From Hydractinia symbiolongicarpus (taxonomy: Eukaryota; Cnidaria; Hydrozoa; Anthoathecata; Hydractiniidae): a stretch of 64,000 nucleotides of DNA. The notes below the pieces were generated by a model. The model had not been told where the DNA came from and did no database searches. It saw nothing but the letters and a program-made list of their open reading frames with translations. Shown here piece after piece: positions 47,451 to 60,432 of the stretch; position 1 is the first letter of the stretch; each line of letters opens with the position of its first letter. Location of the stretch: contig NC_079879.1 in assembly GCF_029227915.1 (NCBI RefSeq), positions 11,098,001-11,162,000 of the forward strand, written 5' to 3'. Both the position numbers and the translations under genes were made by a program.

Positions 47451-48599
47451 TTTAAGGTGAAGGAAAGGATGTTATGGATGAAATGACCGACCCTTGGAAA
47501 GAAACCACGGTAATGACGATTCTGAACAACTATGCGGAGGGCGACATTCACAACGCTGATGTGTTTGGATTGTTCTTTAAAGCTTTTCTAAACAAAGCGC
47601 TTTATTTGAAAGATAAAAAAATGTTCCGGAGGTAAGCACAACAAAATCAGAGTATCTGGCCCAGCTGCGGCTAACTTGAAAGGAGGAAAACTCCCGATGT
47701 TCGTGATCTGGAAATCAAGCTAAGGTGTTTTAAAGTCTTAAAACAACTATTTGAAGAATGGGTCAGAGATATTGACGAAAGAATAAAGAAAGATGGTCGC
47801 AAAATTGCTCTCATTGTTGACAAATGCACCACTCATCCTGAAATTGAGAGATTAAAAGCTATTGATTTATTTTCCCTCCTTCCAACACAACCTTTCAACC
47901 CTTCAGCCAATGGACCAAGAAGTTATCCGTTCTATAAAAACAAAGTACAAAGGAAAATGGATCCAAAAGATGATTGATGCGATTGATAACAAAAAAAAAT
48001 TACCTAAAATTTCTCTGCTAGATGCAATGAAAATGCTTGTGTTATCTTGCGATGAGGTTACATAAAAAACCATTCAAAATTGCTTTGAAAAAGCAGGCTT
48101 TTGTCAGGTTGTTTATCTGACGATTCGTTTCATGCACTTAATGATCACGTCTGTAAACAAAGTAAAATATTGGAAATTTCAAGGATTTTTCTGCTGAAGA
48201 TATCGCGTCCACGTAACTCAAGCTTTGATGTCTATCGAAGAATGTAATACCTACCTAATTTCCCTCACATGGCATGGGTTGACCCGTAGCTGTGGTACAG
48301 GCACTTGCTAAACATGCCCGCCATGTGGACCGAACCACGGACCTTGTGATTGCGAAGCGAACTTTAAAACCAAAGGCCACGCGCCGACAAGATACCCACC
48401 AAATTTTAAAAAAGCCAACTACAATTCAAATGCGCGATACAATTGATACCTTGAGGAATAACTTCATGATAATCCATACTACAGAGCTGAAAACACCTAC
48501 AATCAAGGCTTTAAAGCCTCCAGATGATTTGGACAAATTGAGTTATTTAATGAAAATCCTACTTATGAGGAGATTCGCTTAAGTAGGCAGCCCGCTAAG

Positions 48600-50691
48600 T
48601 AGAACATTCCATCCCTTGAGTGTCTGACTTAACGAGAGTATATTGTATTTCCTTGATTTTTCACTGAATATAAACAAGTTGCTAACTTCTTACAGTCATA
48701 TATTAGATTCACTTCTTGACCTATAATATTCTTATAAAGGAATATCTAAGATTGCAAATGCAAGACCTCCTGACGGGAAACATGATTGGGAGAATACACT
48801 ATCGGACACAAATACACGTGTGATAGTAGCTGGATTCAGAAAAAAAATAAAAACAATTTCTTTCATTATCAACTTAGTTGTGTTGAAAAAATTTTTTTCA
48901 TACGTTTCAGCCATTACGGTTGGTGTGCTAGGTATCTGAATTTTTTATTTATTTTTTGCTAACTTTTGTTCTATTATATCTTGGCGACGAGGAAGAATCG
49001 TAGAAAAAAACTGTCGCTTGCCTTGATGAGGTATGCGATGTTTTTTTAATTATGAGGTTAACATATTGTTGAACTATTGAGTTTTTTGATCGATTCAATT
49101 ATATGTGGTTTCCATATTTTTTACAACGTCAAGTTTTTGATTGATTTACCTGAAAGATTTAGCAGCGACACTGTGGTGGCAGTTGTTGATGGCTTCTATT
49201 GTGTTTTAAGAATAATGTCCACTGCACGTGATTGAAAAAACAAGTAAAAAGCGTTTATGATATGCCTAGTCCCAGTACTTTTGATGTTGAGCTGGATTTA
49301 TGATCTTTTTTGTTTGTGAAACACCACATTAAGTGCATTTAATTATAATTTTGAAACTTTTGTTCAGGATCGATTTAATGGCCTGGTGTTGCTAAATATC
49401 CACAACGAGATGACGTAATCAATATGCTGGCAATAAAATATCCAAATTGACTTAAAATGTGAGATATCCTCAACGACGATTAAACAGTCTTGATAAGTAG
49501 TCTTGATAAGTCAAAATAGTAAGAGGAAGAATGAGAAAAATTATCTTTTTAATTACTTACAAATCACTTACAAAAAAGATTTAAAAATATATATTCTTCA
49601 TCAGCAAAACAACTAAGATAACCACTTTACACCTGCTTAGCGAGATAAGTCTAAGAGATGATTTTAAGCTATTTTAGCCCGTTAGAGGGCGTTGGCTTTT
49701 GTAAAGGACTCACAACAACCCCAAACCTCCAGTTGTCAAATTAGCGGCTTTTTTACACCAATCAAAAAATTCCTAAATCCGCCCCTGTATATCCAAAAGA
49801 ATGGTGCTCAACATCTTTTATGTCAGCAGCCATCCTCGTTGAAAGGGTTTATTGCCTAAGGGCCACTAGCGGTTAAACAAGTATTTTCGCCACCCGCCTC
49901 GATGTCGAAAAGGCAAAAAACCCTGGGGACAAGGTTGGTCAGAAGCCTCATTAAAATGTCTCTTTCGGTGATCATGACATCGCTTTTTTCTTTCTTGAAA
50001 AAAGTTTCACAATATTTGATATGTTTATTTATCTATGTTGATGGCGGATTCTTTTTTCATTATAATTGCAGGCGAAAGTAATTTGACAAACAGGAATTTT
50101 ACATGTGTTGTTATTGTCGCAGGTCGCGGACAATTTTTAGTACAGGATGTGTTGATCATTATTTCAAAAAAAAAAAACAGCTGAGTCATTCTTTGCCTAT
50201 AACGAAATAATTTTGATTGGCTGACAGTAATCCCCGCCAATCGAAATTTGCAATAAATTCTTCTCTTATACGGCGGGAATTTTCGCCAGTCAAATAAATA
50301 ATCATTACGCTTAGAATAATCCTACTAGTGAAGATGAGGCTTTAAAAAGGTGAAATATGAAACTAGTTTACATTCCTGTTACTATCTAGTTTAAAATATC
50401 ATGGTTTCGTAATCTGATACTTAATATGTTAATTGTGCGTTACTGGACGTATTGAAATTTATTCTTATAACCTTTTGTTATGTAATTTAGAAGGCTAAGA
50501 GGTTGCTATGAGATCCTTCTGGGTTTAAAATGCAATTAGAAACACCACATAACGTGTCAATATAAAATTAAAAACAAAAGTTGTGTAAAAGACAAAGTTA
50601 CAGAGGACAATTGATAGACACCGTTGAAATATTCAAAGCCATATCAATTTCTCTTATCCAAAAACCTGTTCCACACAAATTTTCCACAGCA
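48600..50691. other. Gene-poor stretch upstream of the membrane protein
   Basis: No coding exon is supported. At 49916-49940 AACCCTGGGGACAAGGTTGG is an unpaired end of the MITE family seen at 37 kb. The leader of the following gene probably lies after about 50500. Confidence 0.4.
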
Positions 50692-53102
50692 ATGACAATA
50701 CGTGGATTACTATTTTTGTTGATGTGTTTATGTATTCTTGGTTTAGTGATTATATCAAATTCAGGTAAAAGGATATGAATTCCATGTTTTTGTTTTTCTG
50801 ATGAGGCGCACCACAATGAATTGCCTGTGGTCGTTTCATATTTTATGTTTTCGTTATGGTCAAGGGGTATTTTTATGACGTGCTTAGAAAACGAATATCT
50901 TAACTTATTATTGCTTGTTTTAGATATTAAATATCCCAGTACCCAAGTAGGTATTAAATATCCCAAGTAAGTAAGTATTTAGGTATTAAATATCCCAACT
51001 ACCCAAGTAGGTATTAAATATCCCAGTACCCAAGTAGGTATTAAATATCCCAAGTAAGTAAGTATTTAGGTATTAAATATCCCAGTACCCAAGTAGATAT
51101 TAAATATCCCAGTACCCAAGTAGATATTAAATATCCCAGTACCCAAGTATATATTAAATATCCCAGTACCCAAGTATATATTAAATATCCCAGTACCCAA
51201 GTAGGTATTAAATATCCCAACTACCCAAGTAGGTATTAAATATCCCAGTACCCAAGTAGATATTAAATATCCCAGTACCCAAGTAGGTATTAAATATCCC
51301 AAGTACCCAAGTTTTAGGTATTAAATATCCTGAGGGTAGGGGTGTCGGGTGTGGATCAAACCCACCTTAAGTAACCCTTGAATAGCTTATGCTCTGTTAG
51401 TTAATTAAACTTGGCGGTAGTATTACAGAACAAAAAAATAAATTGATGACGTTAGACATTTTACTTTGATATTTTCTGAAAATGCGTTATTTTTGAAAAA
51501 TGATCTATGCAGTGTACTTTAAGATATTATACGATGCGTTGGATAGTAGACAGTGACATGCAGTTTTTGTCTGTCGACCAAAAGCAGGTCGTGCTACAGG
51601 CGCACAAAATCTTAAGCTAAGAATAACTAATGTGATACATTTTTAATCGACTTTGCTATAATGTGCAAATTTCCATGGATTTCCACGAGACTAGTACTTC
51701 GCGTTTTTTCGTCTTTTGGTCATTTTCAGGAAATTTATGCCTTTTAGTCAACAAAACGTGCAAGTGTTTTTAAAACTTAGTGATTTATTTTTTTATATAA
51801 TCACCATTTCACCATTTCTTATATATCCCGATTAAATTTATTTCTTAGGATTTTGGCCTTTCGCAAAATTTAGTTGCTTTTTTTTCAAAAGTTTCCGCCG
51901 CAAAATTTTCTGCCCTTAAAGGATAAAGGAAAAAAAGTATTTTTTTTTCAGAATGGCCTTCCTTTAACCTTGGTTTTGCAAACAAAAGAGATCGCCGTAT
52001 TACTCGCAGTTTAAAACAGTACATCAATTTAAAGGAAGTTCTTTCACAACCTTTGCCATCACCAAGAGATCGAATTGCCATTATCTCATATATCCCAAAC
52101 AGCATGGACCAAGTGCATCAATTCGTGACTATGGTATATGGCTCATGGAAATATATTACAGATTATCGAGATAAACTTATCAGTCCAATAAAAATGGATA
52201 AAGTAATGCATGTGGATTTGTTGACATTTTGTCATCCGTCGATATGTCCAAACTTGGAACACATATGCGAGTTGTATACAAAAAGTGTCAATGCTACCAC
52301 GTCTCCTAAATGTTGGTTTGTTAAACAAGGATTTGAAATGGAGGTTCCATACGGACCAATCAATTCTTTTGTTATGTTCAACAGGACGGATGTAGATGAG
52401 TTGATGCAACCGTACAAATATCTTTTGCGAACTGACCTTGACGTGTTTTTATCGCCTGCTATTTTAACATTGAGACTAAGTAAAAGAATTATAACAGGTC
52501 AAGGTGGATATTGTGACCCATTTAACATGAAAAGATTAAAAGCTATTGCAAGTAAATTAAATATGGTACATCGAGGCGTACATTGTGTTGGTTCGACTTG
52601 GTATGGCGAGACAAAACTTTTCACTGAAACTTCTAAGAAGACATTAGAAATGACAGCACATATGTATTTAAATGAATTTCATCCAACTGCACCTGGATTA
52701 GAAACTATTAATTTCACAGCAAATCGTGAAGGAGAATGGATAAGATGGTGGAGACCAGTCTCTCTCCTGTACGGTGCTGAACTTGCTCTAAATCATTTGA
52801 TTGAAGATTTTTCTATAGAATATAAACAAGAGATGGATACGCCATCTTGTAGTACGAAAAAAATTTGGGAAACGCCTCATATCCATTGCTGGCATTCCGA
52901 TTGTGAATTTCAAAAATTTAAATTTGTAATAAATCTAAACAAAGCTATCAGTGGTAGAGACAATATTCCAGGAAACGTCGTTCATAAGATTATTGAAGGT
53001 ATATATTTTCAAAATGTGACTAATATGAACATCAAACAGTATACGACATATATTGCATGGTCTTCTGTTGGAAAGTATCTAAGGAAGAAATTTCTAGAAT
53101 AA
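50692..53102 (+). CDS. Type II membrane protein, putative glycosyltransferase
   Basis: Exons 50692-50764 and 51952-53102 join in frame to 407 residues. The start ATG 50692 gives MTIRGLLFLLMCLCILGLVI, an N-terminal signal anchor, so the rest should face the Golgi/ER lumen. The lumenal part has GRIAIISYIPN-like first strand (RDRIAIISYIPN), several Cys, N-glycosylation sequons (NAT, NRT, NFT, NVT) and RTDLDVFLSP at about 185-194, a DxD-type motif of GT-A glycosyltransferases. This fits a poorly characterised family of predicted glycosyltransferases (I recall the label DUF7164 but could not check it). Donor and acceptor are unknown. Upstream in-frame sequence of exon 1 has no ATG. Confidence 0.75.
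50923..51330. repeat. 27-bp minisatellite in the intron of the membrane protein gene
   Basis: About 15 units of GTATTAAATATCCCAGTACC plus CAAGTAG, mostly 27 bp, with 28-bp (AACTACCC) and 32-bp variants (AAGTAAGTAAGTATTTAG). The 27-bp length keeps the opposite strand open as a nine-residue repeat, which I regard as an artefact. Confidence 0.93.
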
Positions 53103-54504
53103 CCACCTTTGTTGTAGTCAATTTATATTCAGGTTCACACATTAACTATGTAATGTAACAATCCAGAGACATCGGGCAAGATTTAAGGAGGGGAATCTTT
53201 CACTTCAAAAACTGCTAAAACGAATTTATATTTTTTTACCTAAAACACTAAATGTGTGGAAAAAATAAAAGGGGGAGGGTTGAAAAATACACTCTCTTCC
53301 GTCGTTGGAATTCTTGGAATTATCCCGCTTTTCAAGTCATCTTTACAGCTGAAATTAATTAGTATCGACTAAGATTTTTAATAAATGACAAACAATTGTA
53401 AACCATATAGTTACAAGTTGGTTGCAGAATCAGTCTAAATTTTATTTACTTGACTTGCCTTTTTCGCAAATGTGTAATTTTAGTAATTGTAGGCGGAGGG
53501 GGGGGGGGGGGGGGGGCTAGGGACAGGTAATGCCATCACTTCCTTCGCCCTCCCCTTGACTCAATGTCAACCATGGTGGCGTATAACTATAGTAATTTTT
53601 TATTAGTTTCCTCAAAATTTCCGACACAATTACGCCCCTGAATTTGTTTATTTGTATATTTGTTGGATATTTTTTATTATATGTATGACTTATTTGTTTT
53701 TCTTTTGTATTTCTGTAAGTAAAGATGTATCACGAGGAAGAGAGGTCAAACTCAACCTTGTTTACCGTTTTTTTTTTCTCTTTGTGGCGGCTAGAAGAAA
53801 ATCCTTAGGGAAGGGATCAAAATAAAAATGGTTCTTGAACATTTAAACATCGCGTGTACCGAGATCCGCATTTATTTTCTTGTTGGCAAGATTTTTCGAA
53901 TTTTGGATTTTATATTTTTTCATCAATGTCCACCCTGATACAATTTTTGACTGAACTAAATTGGCCAATTAATAAAAAAGCTGTCTTCTTTACTTAGACA
54001 GTATGTTTTTTTCTTCTTAGAAATAACTGGGTAAATTTATCTTATCGACACTTTTTCGCTGCAACCACGTCAGTTCATTTATGATAAAATTATCCTTAGA
54101 AATGTTTAATTAAAAAGCCACAAATAACTACCAGACTCCACGATGTGCTCTAAAATGTGAACTCGCTATCGAAATAGTGTATCGTACGCCTTCTGTCGAT
54201 CTACAAGCCAAAAGAAAAATCTTTAAACGCGATCTTTGGCTTTTAAGTTTAGAAAAACCTCGTTTACATTTTGTGTTTTTGAAAAATATTAGATAGGTGG
54301 CGTAAATTGTTGGCCGATCCGTGATAACGGTTCAGGGGCCAAGAGACCCTGGGACGAAAATGAGTTCACGTCGCACGGTCATTTAGTTCCGCCTGTACAT
54401 GGAAAGTTCAGTCTGCGCATGCGCCAACTCTTGAAATCTCAGAACGCAAAAATTCCGTTGCGATGATGACGTCATAATCTCGACATACCTGACTTAACAT
54501 GCGA
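53103..54504. other. Downstream spacer, no gene seen
   Basis: The first part is probably 3' UTR of the membrane protein gene (AATAAA-like signals near 53265 and 53380). A run of 19 G lies at 53498-53516. Near 54338 ACCCTGGGACGAAAATGAG resembles an isolated end of the 37-kb MITE family. Confidence 0.5.
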
Positions 54505-56160
54505 ACTTAAGATAAGATAAGATAAGATAACTTTATTTAGAGTCGAATAAAATATGCAATGTTGTATAAGGTATTTTAATAAAATAGAATGAAATAAAAT
54601 TTAAACTGTACCATTTTCCTGCCACAAGTGATTCATTAATTTAATGAGATAATGGGAAGAAAGGTGGTTAGCGTACTAAGGCTAATTAAGATCGACTATA
54701 TTTAAAGTATAAAGGAAAAAAATAAATCTAGTTTATATAACCTAAGCATGGTATATAGGTAGCACATAGACGGCATTTGCAGTGTAGACTATCCAACTGC
54801 CGAATCTTATTGCAGAAAACGCTAAAAGATGTCTCACTTTTCACTGCCACTGGAAGACTGTCCCATAACTGAGCACCAATATGAGACGCAGACTGTAGAC
54901 CAAATCTTGTAGATCTAATTATGTTTCTCATAATAGTGCACCCTCTTCGCAAATTGTATAGTGGAGTTTCTACAAAAGAAAAAACACTTTGCATATAGGA
55001 TGGGCTTTACCTCTCTAAGTAATATCTCACAATAATGACGGTGCATAGTTTTGCAGACCGATCTCTTTTGTGTAGGATCATAACACAACTCAAGGGCTCT
55101 GCTATGCACTCGTTCTAATTTTGCTAGAGATTACCTAGTTGTGAAATACCAAATTAGAGGACAATATCTGGTTTCTGGTGATACAAACGAATTCGCTATA
55201 ATACTTGGTTTATCAAATGACATAAATATAGATATTCATCTTAAGGCAGATAACTTGGCACTAACCCTCTTGCACAATGCACTTACATGCTTTGTGAAGG
55301 AAAGGGCATTGTCAAAGTTAACTCCCGACAATCTTACATTGCTGCATTCCCTTAAAACGTTTCCATTAAAATTTATTAAAATGGGAGAAAGCCTTGCTTG
55401 CTTCCCAAACACAATTAGTTGACACTTATCAGACCATTTTTAGAGAACCATTGCGATACAAAAACTAAAACTTTTTCTAACTTCTGCTTCACTTTAGTGA
55501 TATCAGTAGACGATGCATACCGTGTATTGTCATCAGCATAGTTGCATATGCCCACGTCATTATCACTAAAATCTAGCATGAGATCGTTCAAATAAAAAGT
55601 AAAGGCCCAATAATTGAGCCCTGAGGCACACCAATGAACAGATCAAGCCATGAGTTATATGCCCCCTAATCCTACCCTTTGCTTACGATTAGTAAGGTAA
55701 CTACGAATGACATGTATAGCTTGATTTGAGAAACCATATTTGATAACCATATTTTGAGAAACCATCTTTGCAAGAAGTAATTCATGGTCAATGCAGTCAA
55801 ATGCTTTACTCAAATCCATTAAAACGGCTGCCACATATTTTCCCTGATCTAATCCCCTATGCCAATCATGCAGCATGTGTAATAAGACATGTCGTGAACC
55901 ATAGCCTTTCCTAAAACCACTCAATAACGGTAGCATCTTACCCCACATGAAAAAAGATATCTGATCATATAAAGTACGTTCAAATGTTTTAGAGAAAGAT
56001 GGAAGCTTACTAATAGGCCTGAAGTTTTCTTTTTTGTCTTGGGACACTTTTTGTGAAAAGAAATAATGTCGGCACGTTTCAATAAATCCAGAAAACGTTT
56101 TTCGTAAACAAATTGTTGAAAATAAAATTAAGGTCTTTAGCATACACATCAGCAACCCTG
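54505..56160 (-). mobile_element. 5'-truncated LINE (CR1/L2-like)
   Basis: Minus-strand reverse transcriptase blocks appear in family order: FRPISKLPSFSKTFERTLYD (about 56023), MDLSKAFDCIDHELLL (about 55820), GVPQGSIIGPLLF (about 55620), YADD catalytic motif (55540-55529), KNGLI. The C-terminal domain follows at about 55100-54730 (FGLQSASHIGAQLWDSLPVA, LHCKCRLCATYI). Frames change at several points, so it is dead. The 3' end at 54505 is a (GATAA)n microsatellite instead of poly(A), a feature of CR1/L2-type elements. The endonuclease part is missing; the RT begins close to 56150. Confidence 0.85.
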
Positions 56161-56261
56161 CTTTAATACCTACACCGGAATATCATTTTCAGGCGAACTT
56201 TTATTTTATTTTTAGAAGGCATGGTGCTAAAATATTGTTTCCTTTGTATTTTATTATAATA

Positions 56262-56980
56262 CTATTCGATAAAACCCGTGGGAAAATCCACTGAGGCAGG
56301 ATAAAAATGAAAAAGAAGCGTCATTTGAATTTTGATGACGTCAGCAACCTACCTACAAAAAAAAATTGAACTTTGTTTTCAGGTTGCCTCTATTGTGTAG
56401 AGCTTACACTGCTGATCAAAAAATTGTATATGATCGTGTGCTTTTAATAAGCGGTAATGAGATACAAAGGTTTAAAAATTTTATTGACGTCGGCGATGGC
56501 CGGTCAAAACACACAAAATTTGTTTTTTGAAGTTTGTATACCTGTTGCCTTCATCTTATAGATCTTAAAACGCTGATCAAGAAATTGTAAAGGATCGTGT
56601 ACTTTTGACAAACAGTTACGAAAATATTGTGGTTTAAAGGTTTTTATGACGTCATCAACCCGTCCGTTGCGAAACGGATTTAGGGACCAAGGTTTATGAA
56701 AATTACCCAAATTGGTCCTAGGTGGTCCCTAGTCAACCACGCAGTGACGTCACCACATCGTTTTCAAGTTAATTGTCCTCAAAGTTTTTGGCGCACTGTA
56801 ATGGCTTCATTAATTTAATATAGGATATTGACGTTAAAGTAGTGTTATTGACGTCGCGCCGTAACGTCAGAAAATTTAACATATTAGACATGCATTTTTC
56901 GACAACGTCATGGGAAAATGAACACATCCACTTTGCTTGTTACAGACACTCAGACACACTCTCCGTATTATTATAAGAAA
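56262..56980 (-). mobile_element. Helitron-like repeat, minus-strand copy
   Basis: In reverse complement it begins TTTCTTATAATAATACGGAG and ends at CACGGGTTTTATCGAATAG followed by T, near-identical at both ends to the 60433 copy. Just before the 3' end GTGG...CCAC can form a small hairpin, as in Helitrons. Inside, two diverged copies of a ~150-bp module (56375-56500 and 56530-56655) share CTGATCAA.AAATTGTA..GATCGTGT. There is no terminal inverted repeat or coding capacity. Confidence 0.6.
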
Positions 56981-59900
56981 AGTGTGGCCAAGGCTCTGTA
57001 TAACCACCAAAAACAACGGGTTTGCTTTCCTTGTGGCAACGTAAACAAAAGGGTTCTTTTATCCGACAAATTTGCAGAATTCCTATATTCTACCAAAATT
57101 TAAGAGAGAACTAAAGTTTTTTACCCAGTAAAGTATATATATTTTGAAAAGCTACAGGATTTTTCTTTCCGCTGCAAAAAAACTTAATTTGCTTACATTT
57201 TCTTACTAAAAGTTTTTAAGCATTTTCTACGGTAAGGGTGTTTGGCTAGCTAGCCTCCTTAAACATCAACAAAAATTTTTGTTCAAAGTCAGTAGAGCAT
57301 GCAATTTGTAAAACAATGTTTCTCAGGCATGCAACAACGTCTACCATCTTGTAAAAATTACAAAATATTTTGCGCACGGGCATATTATGAATTTTACATT
57401 CTGAATGAACGTGGAAGATAACCTAGCGTGAAGAAAATCTCTCAATCCACGAAGAGACGCCTAAGGAACTTTAACGGCCAAAAAGAGAGTTGAAACTTAA
57501 AATAAACTTTAAAATTGTTAAATACTGTTGGGTTTAGCGGTAAGCGTCAACATGTCATATTTTGCCGATGTTTTACCTAGCAACGAGTAACCTTGGCAAC
57601 CAATCGAATAATTTTTTTGCCTAATTTTGGTATACTGTCCCATTCTATGATAAGTACCTTGAAAAAAATAAATTTCTTAGCGATTAGTCTATTAGTAGGG
57701 GAACTACCTCAATACTATTTTTTTCATTTACGTTTGAACTGCATTCTTATCTGATAGAGTCTGTCGTCAGGTGAGGCTCATCCTTTAAAAGTTGAAAAAT
57801 GCTTACTTTCTATATGCATTTAACACTAAAACAACAATCCCGACGGCGACCTAATGATTTTCGCTATAGCATACGTTCCTAATATTTTCTTAACTCTGGC
57901 CAAAACCTCAGCCTTAATGTTCTTATAAACTCGGTTCTTATAAAAACACTGTACTCAAATAAACCATAATTATATATAGTCAAACGCCAGCCTTTCTAAT
58001 TCAATTTATTTAACGTCGGCACAAAATTCCGTTATGAACTACAAATAGTAGTTCATAACGGAACAAATTGCAAATTGCAAATTGTGTTTCACGTCGGCAA
58101 TTTATATTTTGGTTTGCGATCGTATGCTACCATACGCATTGATAATCCGGCTGTTCTTCTCGATTTACTTGTGGTGTAACCGAATCTAAATTTCAAATCT
58201 TTTTTGCCTATCCTCGTATTAGAAGTACGTTAGAATGAGCCTGAGAGATACCAAAGTAGTTTTTTGCGTTTGGAGTGAGAACAGAAACACGGGGAATCAT
58301 AGTAATTTGCGACCAATTAATTTATTTTGCTTTTGACGTCACTACATGCATTGAACTTTTGTAAGGTTTTTTTTTTACCCTGCTGTTAAATTAAGCTCTC
58401 GGTAATAAATAGCCAAAGTATATTTGTAAAAAAAATATCTGACATTTTTTCGCTGTGGTGCTTTTGCTTCATTCAGGCAAGACATCAACACATAAGCACA
58501 CCTTAGTGATTTTTTTTATGAATGTCTAAAATATGGCATGAGTCTGCTCCCTGCAAGACTTTAGGAGAGCCCTGGGACAAGTTTGCACATTCCGTATTAG
58601 CTTATGGGTTAATCCTTTCCCAACATTGTTTTTAGTGAACACCAAAGTAAATGTTATTTGAAATTACAGTAATGATTCAAATTAGCGCTTCTCTCGAATA
58701 AATGCCCACATCTCTACGATTGCCCCTATGGCTCACTTTTCTTCTTACTAAAAACATTTCTCTTCCTCTTTCCAAAATCTTCTCCCTTTGTTCAAAACGC
58801 TTTTCTTCCAAAGTGACAAGCACTTCTCCGAAATCAAAATATTTACAGACCCAATTCTAGTCCGGAATTTTTATTGAGCTGGATTTTTGCCTTTTCGATA
58901 TATAAGAGATGACGGCGAAATTTCTTGGGATGAAGGTGAATAAATGACACAATGGCTCCCGGCTATAAAAAAAGAACAAGTATTCTCAGTAATTAATAAC
59001 TCTCCAAAAAAATATGTATAGTGGACCATATACTTTAGATAAAAAGATATAGCAATGTGGTATTCCGTGTAAGGCATCTTTTTAATACACACTTATTTTT
59101 ATAAAAATATCGAAATTCTAACTAAGTTGGTGATCATTCTATTTTTCTGTTGTTCTAAACCAAAGACCTGTTTTTCACCTAAAATAGGCGAATATTCTTA
59201 AAGCACATTCGTTATAAATTAAAAACATGTAGTTTGCTTGGTGGACATTACCATGATTTTGACGACTTTTGCTATTTATTGTGTCACTCTGTTACTGATC
59301 TAAATTGGTTCATGATATTTTTTTATTTATGCACACACATCAGAGGACCTGCTTCAATATAAAGCTGTTGGCAAATTGAGCACGTGTTAGTTATTATACT
59401 TCTTGCGGAAAGTGAAAAAGATATACAGTCCATGGGTGTAAAATTGCGAAACAGATTAAATTTAGTTGTGAAGGAAAAGTTTCCACATACAAAGAAATGT
59501 TAAGTCGAGAAGAAAAGTGTCGAAACACAGAAGGGAAGTGTGAGAATATAGAATAGAACTAGGGGCCATCGTAATGTTTTCTACAATAATATGCATTTTT
59601 CCATGGTATAAAAACTTGTTTCATTTCATTTTTATGAATATTCGGAAAATTTTTGTCTTGAATATTAAGTATTTATTTTTTGATTTGAGGACCCACACCA
59701 AATTTTCGGCTACCCCGAATATACAGCAGCAGGGTGTGTTATCATTTAGGTCCGTTAAATTACGCTCCCTGATCTTGTTTTTTTTTAATTTTTCCAGTTA
59801 AAAATGGCATTCGGTTTCGTTTTCTGACTTCGACTCAACAGGGAGCACACTGAACAACGTTTGCAGAAGATGTATTAGGCAAAAAACTGTCGGAAAAACT

Positions 59901-60432
59901 ATGATGTAAAATAATGCCAAAGAAAAAAACTTTTCAAGATCTGGTATGGTTTGTTGTTATTGTTTTTGTTGTTTTATTTGTCTAGGCCCACTAAAATTTG
60001 TTTTTGGCAAAATATGTGTGTTTGACTGTTTCGAGCTAGCTAGCTAGCTAATTTAAGTTAAATACAACTTAAATTTAAGTTAGGTTTTGATCATCGTCAA
60101 GGCCCAAATGCTTTTAAAAATAACTGCATCTGAAGCAATCTGCTTTAATATATCAAGATGTTTTCGATCCTTTTATCAGTAATAACTTATATTGGATCAG
60201 GTGCTACAAAACCATTAAGTGTATCTTTAAAAGGTCATCAATTTTTATGAAGTGTTTCTGGTTTTTTTAATCTTGCTAAGGTGCAGGATCAGCATCTTTT
60301 TTTTGCTTTTTTTCAAGAACATAAAACGCTGGTACATGTCATTTTTTTCAGCTCCAATGTAGCACATGCAACTAATTTAAATAACAATGCAGCAACATGA
60401 CTGCAAGCTAAACCAAGCCTAGAAAAAGTTAA
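56981..60432. other. Region between the two Helitron-like copies
   Basis: No coding exon is supported. It holds a dispersed repeat with ATGTTCTTATAAA near 57915, a palindrome at 58027-58063 and a MITE end (TACAGTAATGATTCAAAT, 58666) of the TACCGTAATG family. The longest minus-strand frame (58871-59092) has no recognisable features. Confidence 0.45.
58027..58063. repeat. Perfect hairpin, 16-bp arms, 5-nt loop
   Basis: TTCCGTTATGAACTAC, loop AAATA, then the exact inverse. CAAATTG is repeated three times directly after it. Confidence 0.95.

Larger units (their letters stand above)
46245..48200 (+). pseudogene. Tigger/pogo-like transposase remnant, interrupted
   Basis: The N-terminal piece at 46280-46360 has GFSASDGWLNRWKKDKTFD, the CENP-B-type DNA-binding motif of Tigger/Jerky transposases. 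The C-terminal pieces at 47620-48080 in several frames give GGKHNKIRVSG, KLPMFVIWKSS, LFEEWVRDIDERI-like and LQPMDQEVIRSIKTKYKGKW, followed by ISLLDAMKMLVLS, all in family order. Between them lies a 1.2-kb insertion with a hairpin and gag-like sequence. Frameshifts and stops are frequent. Confidence 0.7.

Noticed and set aside
48292-48582. 96-codon plus-strand frame downstream of the Tigger remnant
   Set aside because: No similarity to the Tigger C-terminus or another family that I recognise; region is transposon debris.
51066-51302. 78-codon minus-strand frame of nine-residue repeats
   Set aside because: Produced by the 27-bp minisatellite inside an intron.
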